A stretch of DNA of 64,000 bases from Isoetes taiwanensis (Eukaryota > Streptophyta > Lycopodiopsida > Isoetales > Isoetaceae). Within the stretch, counting starts at the first letter, position 1. Each line of letters begins with the position of its first letter. Both the position numbers and the translations under genes were made by a program. The notes under the pieces are model-generated. The model saw only the letters and a program-made list of their open reading frames with translations. It was not told the origin of the DNA and ran no database searches. Below are positions 32,733 to 45,345 of this stretch, piece after piece. The DNA is taken from assembly GCA_021234155.1 (NCBI GenBank), contig JAJEKV010000420.1:62001-126000 (forward strand). The letters are read 5' to 3'.

Positions 32733-33728
32733 AGGAAGGAAGGAAGGAAGGAAGTATATTTTAACGTCCGCGGAGGCCAAACTTGACCTATGAGACGGTA
32801 CATGCAGTACACAAAGCAGACAAAACCACACCAAAAAGACAAATGCTACTATACAATGTGTCCCTACTACTGGGATGAAAAAACCCCCACATGGGAGGAA
32901 AAACCCTGGTAGTAGGCTCTCAGATCCCTTGTCCTGTAAGGGATTCTCTAACGGTAGAGACTTGCAAAATGTAGGATGCGAGGCGTGCAACCATTGGCGA
33001 TGCCGGCAAAGAATTGATGCGGTGGTGCCTCAGAGCATCTAAGATCGGCATGTGTTGCTCGGATATGCGATATGTCGGACACTCTTTGCAGAGCATGGTG
33101 CTCATCCTCTCATCGTCCGCGATGTGGCAACACGGCATATTCTCTCATGCCAGGGGATTCTGTCCTCCATCCGTAGTCCAACGACTGTTTCACCTCGAGA
33201 TGATGGGGGACCCGTCCTCACCGGAGGCAATAGCTCTCCGTTTCTTCATAGATATATGCGCTTTCAAATGCGGGTGTGGGCCATGTTCCGGTGTTGGATT
33301 AACTTGGCGTGTGGTAGTGCTCGTTTTAGGCTTTGCACAGTGGTTGCATCCCACGTAGTGGTGGCAAAGCGCTCATTCAGGTGTGCAACCGTCCACGGGC
33401 ATCAAGCATAGCCACAATCTGCTGGTAGTCTATAGACCACGTTAACCACCCACGACGGTGCTGCCGCCATACCCTCTTCGGTCGTTGTGGCTCTTGTGCC
33501 AATAACAAAGCCCTCGGGGGAAGGCGTTGTGCATCCATCTTTGGTGACCTTGTGGAAATATGCAAGATGTCTCGCGCAAGATAGGAATGTTGCAGGGGCG
33601 AGAACCCGATCTCTCATATAGCAAAATCTGATAAGGCACTGTGTCTTTGATACCTAGACTGTATGTTAAGAAGGCCTTTTGCACCCTCTCTAGCTTATCC
33701 CAGGTGTTCTTGCTAATTGCTGGAATGA
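32733..33728 (-). mobile_element. non-L1 LINE 3' fragment
   Basis: Same family as 26215-28330. The tail is (GGAA)n at 32733-32755 and the conserved 3' end is GCCTCCGCGGACGTTAAAAT. It encodes only the thumb and C-terminal region (AFLTYSLGIKDTVPYQ near 33650). Heavily 5'-truncated at about 33728. Confidence 0.8.
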
Positions 33729-33820
33729 GGTTATAATGGAAGGCTCCAACTGGCCGAGATACACCAGGGTTTTGGGTTTCGATGCCTTTATGGCATCCAA
33801 AACAGGTCTGCGCCAGGGTA

Positions 33821-34165
33821 TTGAGGGTTTCGATGCCTCTGATCTTCTCATTCTCAAATGTGTCTATGTGGTTTACAAACTGTGCATGTCGCTGCTGATG
33901 TCTTGACCTGCAGCATGATCCATATTAGAAAGTCATTTCGATGTGACAGGTATAGTCTAAACTATAATGGAAAAGGGCAGAGCTGAGGTTGACACTGTGC
34001 AACAATGCTGAGGGTTTCGATGCCTCTGATCTTCTCATTCTCAGTGTCGTGTGGTTTACAAACTCTGCATGTCGTTGCTGATGTCTTGACCTGCAACATG
34101 ATGCATATTAAGAAGTCGTTTCAAATGTGACAGGTAGGCCTATAGTCTAAGCTATAATATGCAGG
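33821..34165. repeat. tandem duplication of about 150-190 bp
   Basis: GAGGGTTTCGATGCCTCTGA...GTGACAGGTA...TATAGTCTAA is present at 33823-33965 and 34011-34155. A shorter start (GGGTTTCGATGCC) also occurs at 33772. No coding function seen. Confidence 0.85.
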
Positions 34166-34703
34166 GTAACTCGATTGTTTAGCCCATTTGTTTCCAGTCT
34201 ATCATGCTTATTCAAATGCAATATGATCTTCTGTGTTTATGGCATGTGTGTAGAATTTACTTAGTAAACCCAATGCATTTTTTTCTCATGTGCAGCAGTA
34301 GATCTGTGTTTGATTATTTTTAAGATTTTCTTATGACTTGGATATAAAATTACCTATTCCCTGTGATGCAAGAGAGATGCAGCACAAACAGCCATGGACA
34401 AGGCATTAAGGTGATCTTCACATCTACAATTATGGTCCACATGTCTATGGGACAACAAATTAAAATTATCCCTTGACTCTATAATCCAGGAAAGGTCATG
34501 TGATTCTTGATGCAGAATAGGATGTTGGCATGTGCAAGTTCACCATCTTCTAGAATAGCTCATTTCTAAGTTACAGCCTTTTTATGCATTCATTGGACCG
34601 CTCGAGTTAATATATACCCTTCCTATTTGATTCTGCAACCTGTAACATGCTCTCTGTCTCAGTTAATTCCAAAAGCTGGAAAATAAAAACAGGAGAGTAG
34701 AGA

Positions 34704-36591
34704 TTGGAAGCTGATCTTGAAACTGGAAGAGAAGAAAGATCTGGCATGGAAAAAGATGAGGGAACTTACAGGACATTTGATATCATCCGAGATCAGCAAA
34801 ATGCAGCCATTGAATGTATGGGTATCAAGAAAGAGGGTCAGATTCTCGCCTGTCAGCAAGAAATCACCAGACTGGAGAGACAATACGCCGAGGGGAAAGC
34901 CAATGACAGGGATCTGGTCTGGAATATGATAAATAGACTCCAAGACCTTGACTTATTGCTCTATCAGATGATTCGAGTCAAGTCCGGGCACTCCAAAGAA
35001 GACTGCTGCAGCCTCAAGAACCAAGTCTTCAAAAAATCGATGACCGACCTTCTCCAGACAACCAAGGACCTGGCAGAGGACTTAGAGCTCATGGAATGGA
35101 AATCTAAGGCTACTTTCCGACTGGTTCGGGTATGGGAGAGTGCAGATGACCACAAGATAATTGAATTCAAGGAAAAATTCAAAGAAGATCTGTCCTTGAT
35201 AGCTGCAGAGGAATTAAAGAATGTGAAAGTAGATTATGACACCTTCATGCACAAACTTGAACCAACCAAGGAGTGCATGATCAGTGATAGCAATGGCTAC
35301 TTCAACCCCCGAGATGCAGGAGAATGCCCTTGTCCCAATCAGTAAAAAGTAGTCAGCCTCCACTTGGACAAACGGGTCAACCAAGATCTCGATTCCAAGC
35401 TTAGGTCAAAGATTCCAACTATGGGCAAGTATGACAAACTAAATGGTACGTCCCCTTCATTCAAAAATGTTCTTTTAAATTCTGATAGGGGAGAAAAGAG
35501 TAATAAAAAACAGGAAAATGACACTTATACTAAGGGGTCTCAGGTTGATCTTTTTGCTATTAAGGATAATGAGGCTAAAGTAAAATACTCTGCTAATGGG
35601 ATTATGATTCATTTTCCTGCTAAGTGTCCTAACATAAGTGAGGTTAAGCATTGGTTTAACAGAGCCATAAATATCCCCATTCTTTCCATCCTTAGAATGG
35701 ACTCCAAAACCTACCAAATCTTATGCGAGACAAAGAATCACGTAAAAATTATGCTCACAAGGAAAATTTCTTCCATAGCTAATTGCCGGTCTACATTATG
35801 GACCTGGAATCCCTCTATATCCCCGGCAATTTTTCTGGTGTTGCCACTACTACTTGGGTTTCCTGCCCAAACCTTCCCCCAAATTTCTGGACTCATAATC
35901 ACCTTACTGCTATAGGAAGCTGTCTGGGGGAAGTTGTCGATATTTCTATCCCACAAACCGACTTCCCCTCTATCTGCATTTTGAAAGAAATTGAATCTGA
36001 CTGGGAGAAATTCATTGGTACCAGGATTGATGAAGACATCTTTCTAGATGTTGTAATCAAGTATTCCAAAATTCCTGTCAAAAAGGAATATAAGGAAGAT
36101 AAAGCCCCCCCTGATAAAGGAAAGGCTCCAATGTACCCCCCCAGCCTAAAAAGGTTTGGGTTCAGAAAAAGCCTAACAGTAGCAAGCAAGAGGGAGATCT
36201 CTGCAGTAGAGGGGAAACCAGCAAACAAAGGAATGATAATCCTATAAACATCATTCCTCTTATGATCTGCTGTGCTAATAAGGTGAATAACATTGAAAAT
36301 ATCAAGGCAAATAATGTGATTATCGAGGAGATTGAAGAGATGAAGGATGACAAAGCTTTAGTTATAACAGAAGAAGTTTTGGAAGAAATTCACTATGTTT
36401 ATGATAGTGACCATTCTGAACAGCACTTCCTAGAGCAGGGGATTGAAAGGGACCTAGATAAAGAAGATGAAAAAGGCTCTTGGGAACTGGTCACATCAAA
36501 CAGAAAAAAGAGAAATAAAAAACAAACCTTTGAAGTCTCAAGGAGAAGTTCAAGGGTCCAGAAAAAAAAAACCGATTTTTATGGATATTAA
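34704..36591 (+). pseudogene. L1 ORF1 with DUF4283-like domain, frameshifted
   Basis: In L1 elements ORF1 is an RNA-binding chaperone. The first segment (34704-35345) is a long charged coiled coil (RLERQYAEGKANDRDL, LQDLDLLLYQMIRVK). The second (35364-35770) has HFPAKCPNISEVKHWFNRA and SKTYQILCETKNH, a region placed like DUF4283. The third (35783-36247) continues with ILKEIESDWEKFIGTRI. The last (36262-36591) is a basic-acidic tail ending 11 bases inside ORF2. It needs three frame changes, so this copy is not functional. No CCHC knuckle is visible. Confidence 0.7.
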
Positions 36592-39500
36592 CTTTAGATG
36601 TGTATCTTGGAATCTCCAAGGTATTAATTCAAATGTCAAACGAGATAGGCTAAAAGTTTGCATTTCATCCATTAATCTTGACATGATTTTCTTTTCAGAA
36701 CATAAGCTTCATGATGATGATTTTGAGAGGCTTATAGCTAACACCCTTCCTCCTAATTTTAGACTTTGGGCTATTAGGGCAAATAATAACTCTGCAGGTA
36801 CTTCTATAGCTTGGAAAAACAGTTTAAATATATCCAACATTCAGATGATGCATGGCAACTGTGGGAGATGGCAAATTCTCCATGGAGATCTCGGAACCAA
36901 AAGGTTTGCCTTTGTCAATATCTATGCTCATAATCAGCCTGGTGAGAGAAGTCCCATGTGGAATATAATCAGAAATAGCTTAGCTAATATCCCTTATGAT
37001 AACTGCATTCTTGCTGGTGATTTTAACATGGTTACTCATGATTTTATGAGGAGTACTAACTTTAGACCTCTCCTCAACCAAGAGCAGAATTCTTGGGGGC
37101 ACCTTATCTCCATGCATGATCTTAAACTGGCTAGAACTCAACCAAATACTTTTAGCTGGTTTAATCAGAGAATTGATGACCCTATCCACTGCCTTCATGA
37201 CCGTTTCTATGTCAGTGAGAACCTTTGGAACCAATGTGATAGGGTTTCCAATCTAAATGGCTTTACTATCTCTGATCACTTTCCCCAGTTGCTGGAAATA
37301 AGAGGAGACACCTCAAATGCCAAGAGAAAATCCTACTTCAAATTAAATGTCTCTCTTCTTGATCAGAATACCTTTCTTCCTGAATTTGAACAGGTTTATA
37401 GGAAGACCCCTAAACCTAGAGATCAGTTCGGATGGATGGAATGGTGGGTGAAAACTGCCAAAAATATAAAAAACTGGCTCAAAATCTGGGGTAAGCAGAT
37501 TTATAATCAAGAAAAGCAGTACCTGGTGGACTTGAGAACTCAACTCCAGCAAACTCCCTTGGATCAGCAAGAGAATATAAAAATTCAAGTTGAGAGAGAA
37601 GAACTCAAAATTGCTAAAGGTTGGAAGCTAAAAGCAAAAATCAGGGAACTTAAGGATGATGAGAGGAGTAATTCCAAGTATTTCTTTATCAAAGCTAAAG
37701 GGAGGGCTAAGAGAAATCAGATCTATAGTGTAAAGGTCAATGGCAATCCCATCTCTGAGGACAATGATCTTAAACAAGCCGCTTTCTGCATCACTTTTAA
37801 GAGAATAATGGGAACCTCTCCTACTACTAGGGAGGAGAATATTGACAATTTCATTCAGATTCAGAGATCCATCCAAGATGAGCAGAATGATAGCATGAAT
37901 GCTCCTTTTACCAATGAAGAACTGTGGGCAAATGTTTCAGGTATGGAAAATGGTAAGACTCCGGGTCCTGATGGCCTCCCAGTGGAATTTTTTAAAAAAA
38001 CTTGGAATATTATTGGAAATGAGGTTACTAATGTGTGTAATGAGTTTTTAATTCTCAGGAATCTAGACTGCAGAATCAATACCAGCTTCATCTCCTTGAT
38101 CCCTAAAATAGATGAACCTGAAACTTTCTCTGATTTCAGACCCATATCCCTCACCAATGTTATTTATAAAATCATCTCTGCTACCATAGCCTCTAGACTG
38201 AAACCTATTCTGGATCTCACCATCTCCAATACCCAAAGTGCTTACCTAAAGGATAGGTCCATTCTAGATAATGTTGCCACAGCTATCATTGGCATGCATT
38301 GGGCTAAAGAAACTAAACAGGACATTGCCCTGCTCAAACTGGATATTACTAAGGCTTTTGACACGGTCAGCTGGAGTTTCCTTTTCAAATGTTGTCAAAA
38401 GATGGGGTTCTCCCAGGAAGTGATAAGTATTTTTCAAGCCATCCTCTACAACTCAAGATCCTCGGTTCTGATCAATGGAGAATGCAGCCCTTTCTTTGAG
38501 ATAAAGAGAGGCGTCAAGCAAGGTTGCCCTCTCGCCCCTTTTCTTTTTCTTATAATCATGGAAGCCTTGAATTGTGCTTTCAAAAAAGCTGACCAGGAGA
38601 AGAGAATTGTGGGACTCAAACTTCCTGATAATCAAGAGGCATGTTTTTTCCTTAATGCTCACTTTGCAGATGACACTTTTCTCTTTGTCACTATGGAAGA
38701 AAGATCCATCACAAACACCCAAATTGTTCTCCAAGACTTTGGAAATTGCTCGGGATGTAAGATCAACCCTCTCAAATCCAAGCTCATTGCAAGAAATCAG
38801 GTAAAAGGGCAGCAAACTGCCCAAACCCTTGGCTGTGAGTATCTCTCCCCAATTATTAAATCTAAAATCTTGGGTATTCCTTTTGCTTTAAGGACTAATG
38901 CTAGTAATCTTTGGGGGGATATTATTGAGAAATTCCACAGAAAGGCTGATCTCTTAAACAGTAAATATCTGTCCAAAAATGGAAGAGCTATCTTAGCCAA
39001 CTCGGTTATTTCTTCTTCTCATGTTTACCAGTCTTCTATCCTCTTAGCTCCTAAAAAGGTCACTTCTAAACTCCAGGGCATTTTAGGTAGATTTATTGCT
39101 AGTGGGGGTAGCAATGTAACCACGGGTTCCGTTTCCATGAAAGAATGTATGAAGAAAAGGAAGCATGGTGGTCTTGGAGTTCGATATTGAGAAACAAGGG
39201 CTGGCCCCGGGTACCAAATACATTTACAGAGCTGGCCATGATGAGATTAATCACCCTGTGTCAAAGCTTATTAATCATTACCTTGCTAAGTGTAAACCCT
39301 TCGGGTGGAGAAATGTGAACATGCACCTCCCTGAAAGCTTATTCTTTGATTTCAAGGTTCCTAATAATACTCCTCGAATCATTAAAAGTGGATTAGAGCA
39401 TGGAAAGCGATTAGCGAGGATGTATTCTTGGAAGGAGGGCCTTTCTAAGGATCAAACAATTTTTTGGAACCCCTCTCTAATTCTAAATAACCCTGACATC

Positions 39501-40076
39501 TGCTTGGCTATGCATTTTCCTATTCAGTGCAAAAAATGGTCAGATAGAGGCATCACTCACATTTCTCATTTGTTTAATGATGTGGGCTTTATAGAATTTC
39601 AAAATTCAGTTCTTGCAGACATGGGTGAAGATCAGGAGAGACTCTATCAAGCCATAAGGAGTTGCCTTAATGAAGGAGTGTGGCATAACCAAGAAACCCA
39701 ATGGCATGTTCATGGTAACACGGGTTATAGGGTTAAAAAATGCTTACAAATTTCGACAAGGAGCTACACCATCTCCATTCATACCAAATGGGAGATCACT
39801 GAGGAGAGATGTATGGCAAATTTAAAATTCATGTGGAACTCTCCTATCAACCCCAAAATCAAAGCCTTTATGTGGCAACTCTGGCATAAGGCTTTAGCCA
39901 CCAATGTAAAAAGATTTAGATTGAACATGGCTGCTTCTAACTTATGTGAGAGATGTTTACAGGAAGCTGAAGATGAAAGTCATTTGTTCAAGAACTGTTT
40001 ATGGGCTGAGTGGGTACTTGAGCTAGTCGGGCCGAGGAATTCCAAATCCCCAACCTGTCCTCTACCCCCCAGTTGA
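36581..40076 (+). pseudogene. L1 ORF2: endonuclease-reverse transcriptase-zinc domain
   Basis: The likely start is ATG 36581 (MDINFRCVSWNLQGINSN), which opens the endonuclease; the longer open frame to 36467 overlaps ORF1. The endonuclease has FFSEHKL, ILAGDFNMV and SDHFPQLLEI. The RT begins near 37950 (GKTPGPDGLPVEF), followed by SLIPKI, FRPISLTNVIYKII, LKLDITKAFDTVSW, GVKQGCPLAPFLF and the catalytic block FADDTFLF (38663 onward). The frame stops at 39190. The zinc-binding zf-RVT domain (FMWQLWHKALATNVK, CERCLQEAEDESHLFKNC) continues in the frame 39165-40076. One frameshift therefore disables an otherwise complete protein of about 1150 residues. Confidence 0.93.
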
Positions 40077-40833
40077 AATCCTTTTTCCTAATGATCCTCG
40101 GACCGAGAATCTACATTCTACTCGGAGGATCCGAAAGCAAGGAACTCAATCATTTTTGACCAAGAGATTATCCGCCGATTTGCAGTTGATCAAGCAAACC
40201 AAATATGATATCTCTTGGATAAGAGAGATTTTCTCAATTCACTAACCGCTCTTCGTTTTCTGACCAGAGGTAATATTCTCATTGCACAAAAGAAGCTGAA
40301 GTGGAATCGGATTAATCTCGGGGTAAATTCCATGTGGCTGGACCAATTCGGAGCCACACCAACAGATTACCATGGTGATCATTGTCGTTGTGACTGTTCG
40401 TGCATTCAAAGTCTGGATGCCAGGAGAGGACTCATTTGTGAAGCAAAGAGACCACTCGTGTCGTTTTAACCCTTCTAAATGTCAGTCATGTAGCTGCCCG
40501 TTCTGCTCATTCATTTCTGCTACCAGAGGCATGGGCAGAAAGGATAAAAGAAAAGTTGGAGAAGCATCTGGATCTGCTAAACCAGAAATCTGAAATCAGA
40601 CTTATCATAGAACTATATATTAGATCATCTCAGTTTTAAGTTTTTGTTAAGTCTTATATGACTATGGATGTAGTATCTAAGTTTTAGATTTTTCCCAGAA
40701 TCTAAAAGATAGATCGAATGGGTTAATCACTTCCCAAGATAAAAAAGTTGACTTTTTGTACTCATATATACATATGTATTTCTATGTATAACTTATTAAT
40801 ACAAATATAGCCTTCAATCAAAAAAAAAAAAAA

Positions 40834-41027
40834 GTAGAATGCTTGCTTCGGTTATGCTAGATTGCATTTTCGCATGCTTCTTTTATGGACAAATAGAGGT
40901 GTTAAGTTAATAGGCTGCATTTTCTCTTAAGGTAGTTAATGCTTTTTCTCCTTTGTAGGAAGCTGCAAACAAGGATGGCGAAGAACCTTGATGCAATCTT
41001 TATTTCTGATTGTATGTAGGCCATCTC
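40834..41027. other. junction of LINE and ARP3 fragment
   Basis: May contain a degraded upstream ARP3 intron or exon; no clear coding match before 41028. Confidence 0.3.
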
Positions 41028-41804
41028 TGGCAGTGTGAAATGACTGAGGTGGTTGTAGATGCTGGAGAGAAGATAGAGTAACACATGTCGTACCAGTTGC
41101 AGATGGCTATGTAATGGGGAGCAGCATCAAATCTATGCATGTTGATCTTTGGCAGACATGTTTAGGAACGAGGTGAGCCCGTACCACCTGAGGATTCATT
41201 TGAAGTGGCATGGAAAGTCAAGGAAACGTATGGTTACACTTGTGCTGACATTGTCAAGGTAGGCTATTTCTTTGTCCTTATTTGGCTATTTACAGTCCTA
41301 CCCAAGGTCCATTCAAATTCATCAGGATGAATGCGTTAATTTTTGAGCAACATTTTTCCTTTTGGGCCCTGTAAATTTCAATTTGTGTGCACAAATGCAG
41401 GAGTTTAACAAGCATGATAAGGAGCCTGCAAAGTATATAAAATGCAAAGGGTCGGGCGTAAATTCCAAAAAACAGGCGGATATATGTTTGTGAGATCGGA
41501 TATGAGCGTTTTCTTGCACCAGAGGTTTGAGTGTGGACCTTTCTTATGTTTGAATGAAAGGCAGGCCGTTTTATACTGCTCCAATGGCTGCAATCTGTTG
41601 TAACATAGCTGTGAAACTTTGAACAGAATCAACAATTGTTGGCAGTCAAATTTTCACTTTCTTTTTTTTTTTTTTTTTTTCTCTTTTCATAGGTGTTCTT
41701 CTCTCCAGAGATTTATAGCGGTGACTTATACTGTCCCTCTCCCAGACGCTGTATATAAATGCATACAAGCATCACCAATAGACACAACACATGCTTTATA
41801 CAAG
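41028..41804 (+). pseudogene. ARP3: actin-related protein 3 (ARP3) exons, upstream part
   Basis: ARP3 is the actin-like subunit of the ARP2/3 complex that nucleates branched actin. Three exons are visible. 41028-41258 encodes MTEVVVDAG, THVVPVADGYVMGSSIKSM and [20 protein letters not shown]. 41401-41524 encodes EFNKHDKEPAKYIKC and CEIGYERFLAPE. 41693-41804 encodes VFFSPEIYS, then PLPDAVYKCIQASPID and ALYK. Each is flanked by GT and AG. Small frameshifts occur in all three, and the N-terminal exons are absent. The next exon is at 53635, beyond the large transposon. Retained introns point to DNA-level capture or duplication, not retroposition. Confidence 0.9.
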
Positions 41805-41872
41805 GTTGATTCATTTTTTATAAGCCCCATATCTGGGATATAGTAGCAGTGAAAACTTGAAGCTTTTCTTAT

Positions 41873-41903
41873 AACCATCATTCATTTAAATTGGATTTAT
41901 GTC
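41873..41903 (+). repeat. left TIR of copy B
   Basis: 31 bp, identical to the reverse complement of 53563-53593. Preceded by the target duplication TTAT. Confidence 0.95.
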
Positions 41904-42810
41904 TGTTCCAAAAGCACGCCACTTTTGCATACCCTTTTCTCAATATAGTGTTTTGTTGTGTGACATGCTGTTTTGCATTGTTGCAAATTTTTGCATTGTA
42001 GTACTGGGTGGTTTAACATTTTCTTATTTTAGTGAGAAGAATGTGGTGTTTGATTAGCATTTGTAGATAACAACACATCAATATACAGAGAACACTTTTT
42101 ACATTGTATTCACTTGATATGAAGATTACATCATGTAGGGACTAGTCCTTTCTTTGTCAAATAACTCTCAAGATAGGGATCCATCTCCTTAGTCTGATCT
42201 AGTTCTGGATGCGTTTTGACAACATCTGATACTGTTTTACCAGAAGCCAAGCCACTCATGATGGACATGAATAGTACTAGAAACTCAACTGTTGAGTAAT
42301 CTTGTGGAGTATAAGTTGGTGGATTTAGAGACTGACCTTGATTATAAAAGCACTTAAGAGCATCATCATCTACTATTATGATGTCCTCTTTCTTTTGAAT
42401 GCCAAGCTGATCCATCATAGTACCAAGATGTTTCACCTAAGACCGGTTTGCCATCCGGATCTCTTGGATGTGGAAACTTTATACACTTACTTTGGTCCCA
42501 AATCGTCACAAAGTCTCAATTCATGCCCGGTAACACCCTAAGTACTTCATCAACATTTTGCGTTCCATTGAGGACCGGATGGCAACTCAAACAATCTGAA
42601 CGCCTCATTCATCATATCTTCTAAGTGTGGACGAGGATAGATCCACTTAGTATTCGATTCTAGAGGGACTTGCTCAAGTCATCACTGTTAATAAGCTTCT
42701 TAGGAAACATTTTACACAAAGACACCATTCGATCGAAGACAATGATTTTGTCACAAGCGGTGGAGCCCCGAACCATGGAAAACAAAGAGTTAGCCATGCA
42801 AAAGTGTTCT

Positions 42811-42873
42811 CAATACACGCCAAGCGCATTTTATCCTTCATAACAAAGCTACATATCGGCCGGGCGTGAATTA
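42811..42873. promoter_or_regulatory. two palindromic sites, copy B
   Basis: CAATACACGCCAAGCGCATT (42811-42830) and ATCGGCCGGGCGTGAATTA (42855-42873). They lie between the methyltransferase-like part and the last coding segment, probably in an intron. Confidence 0.6.
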
Positions 42874-44960
42874 CCTTTCATCGCCGCCGCCATCCCAGCA
42901 GATCTTTAGCGTCTACTTCACTCCCCCGGATGCTTATCGAAGCATGAACGCCACCGTTAAGTTCGGGATAACGTTCTCTTCTATGAAAGCTACCACGGGG
43001 GTTTGATTCCTAACCTCGGTGGTTGCATCCGAGCTTGCATGATCATCCTGGCTGGTATCAGGAACTGCCGCACTCGTACCCCCAACCTAAACATTACGAC
43101 CTCCTGGAATGTTATCAAGCATGGACGCCAAATTTTTCTCCATGCTCTCACGTTCCCGCTCTAGCATTTCGGCCTTCTCCTCGGGGTTGCATTGCTTTTT
43201 GAACATTCTCGAGTTGCACTCGGAGGCTTTTGTGAACTAGTATTCCTTACGCCCCTTCGTAGAAGGTACCAAAGCCAACACTTTTTATCTTTCACGGGAC
43301 CCCAATCAGCCGTGGCTAGTACCTTTTCGAAAAACACTTCAAGGAAATCCCCGGACTGGTCATCGTTGGATCTAAACTTAAACATCTTCTTGATGTCTTG
43401 TGGCCTCTCTACCAATATACCCTCCAACATGCAATTCACAGCAAGTGGTATCAAGTGGTGCAAATGCCTCAACAAGATAGCTTGCCAGATTGATTGCAAA
43501 CCCATGTTTATTCAAGGGTCCCTTTTCTTTTGTCAGCAATTCCAGAGTGATGTCTTTGCGGTAGAGGTTAGGAACATCAAATTCCTCGCATTCATTTTCT
43601 TCATCCTCATCATCCGCTTTGTAGAAGACATTTTTCAAGTTGGGTTCATCGAAGAAAACACCGCCATGCACCTTTTATCCGATGCCCCTTTGCTCTTAGC
43701 TACCTCATAGTCGCTATCCGCACAAGGGATATCATTATGAAGATTATACAAGCGCTTTTATCTTTGATCCTCAAATCAGTATCCTTTGTCTCAAAGAGAA
43801 GAGAGCCTTCCCTAACGACCTTTAGGCATTCCAAGTCGTATGAAGCCATCAAAGCATGCATATGAGGCTCTCCTGGGGGGCATATGATGACAATAGTAAA
43901 GAGTTTCTGAGTTGTTAAGCCTATGTAGCTACTAAAAAAACTGTTGTACTCCTGTTGAGCCATCCCCTTCTCTCCTTTTGCAGTCCTGCTATCCAATACA
44001 AATAGAGAAATATTACGAGGGCCTATTGTTGTATCGGGTAGAAGACCTTTATAGCCAGTAGAGACCAGGTATTGGAGTGCAGGTAAGTCACCACCAACAT
44101 CTTCTAGGACGGCAACCTTTCTTTTGAGCTCAGCCATCACCTTAATTTGATAGCTTTGAGGTGTGCTGTTGGTTCTTTGATTTCCTGTTTTACAGAAATT
44201 CCTTCGACCAAAAGACGTATTTCTTGATGTCATCAGCAGACACGCCATACTTGTCTAGCAGGCCGACTTCAGACAATGTTACATCACCGGATAGCTTCAA
44301 GTTCTTCACCAACCGCTACCTTCATAACTCGCATGTTCTTTATATGAGTGCAACAATCAATGAAGGACATTTTGTCCTTAACTGAAGAAGCCTTCTTGTA
44401 CAGAACTTCTTTGTTTATGCATTGATTTAACAACCAAATGATTTCATCATCTTGGAGGCCCTGTACTTTCCTCATCTCGGTAGTCTTGAGATCAAATATT
44501 GAAGTATCTTGAGGAGGCACTTTCGTCCCATTGGGTCCGGTAGCTGTTTTCGAGCATAAGCATCCGAACTTCGTTCCACTTCGCCCCGACTTCGTCCTTA
44601 AGCTAAGACGCATCTTGTAGGCATCTGAGGGACCTCGAAGCCGCCGCACGCCTCACCGCTTCCTCCCCCTTTTTTTTTTCTGCTTTTTGGCTCTTGGTTT
44701 CCTATCTTGGATGATAGTCCGAGACAAGGTCTTTTCCAATGCCTTAAACTCCTCGGACTTTGTTCCTCCCTGTTTTGTTTGCGTGGGTCTTCCATATTCT
44801 ATCCATTCTTTGGCGGGGCATGACGGAGTTGTTCCACGAAGGGTCGCGACGTGTAAGGAAAGCATGTCACCCAATATGAGCAGGGGCATACAAAAGTTAA
44901 CCGCTTTTAGATCAAGCAAACGGGATAATCAGGAAACGCCAAAGTGATGCGTTGCCAATC

Positions 44961-45345
44961 CTACCGGGCGTGTATTCATCCCGACATTTGGCGGACGAAT
45001 ACACGCCAGCGGAACCGGCAAAAAGATGAATACACGCCAGTCGCGGTCGCTACTGGGGTGTATTCGTCATGAACAGCAAAGATGAATACACGCCAGCGCC
45101 AATTGGCAAGCCATCGCATTCGCTACCGGGCGTGTATTCGTCCGCTGATGAAAATGCGTTCATTGGCAATTCGCTACCGGGCGTGTATTCATGCTATTAA
45201 AATTGTAAATTGTTGTTCATGTGCTCCATGGCCTCGAGGCCCAAGTGAGCATTAGACATTATATAATAATAATAATAATAATAATACCGCGGACGAATAC
45301 ACCCGGTGCGAATTGGCAAAGATGAATTCACGCCAGGCGCGAATT
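44961..45345. promoter_or_regulatory. dense cluster of nine palindromic sites, copy B
   Basis: Sites at 44963 (ACCGGGCGTGTATTCATC), 44997, 45026, 45052, 45083, 45124, 45174, 45294 (GAATACACCCGGTGCGAAT) and 45324 (GAATTCACGCCAGGCGCGAA). They occur in both orientations of the half-site GAATACACGCC / GGCGTGTATTC. Spacing is irregular (20-120 bases), and the flanking words CTACC or GATGAATAC and AATTGGCA also recur. The cluster occupies the presumed intron after the DGQHS exon. An (AAT)n run is at 45262-45286. Confidence 0.75.

Larger units (their letters stand above)
34690..40833 (+). mobile_element. nearly complete L1-type LINE
   Basis: ORF1 (34704-36591, frameshifted), ORF2 (36581-40076, one main frameshift), a 3' untranslated region and an A-run at 40820-40833. 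The order, APE-type endonuclease, RT, zf-RVT domain and poly(A) tail define a plant L1. Codon use is strongly AT-biased. It sits just upstream of the ARP3 fragment. The exact 5' end and target duplication are not certain. Confidence 0.9.

Noticed and set aside
34690-40850. AGTAGA on both sides of the intact L1 as target duplication
   Set aside because: Only six bases match, shorter than usual for L1 and likely by chance.
44961-45345. CRISPR-like array
   Set aside because: The repeats are palindromic, occur in both orientations, are irregularly spaced and lie in a plant transposon.
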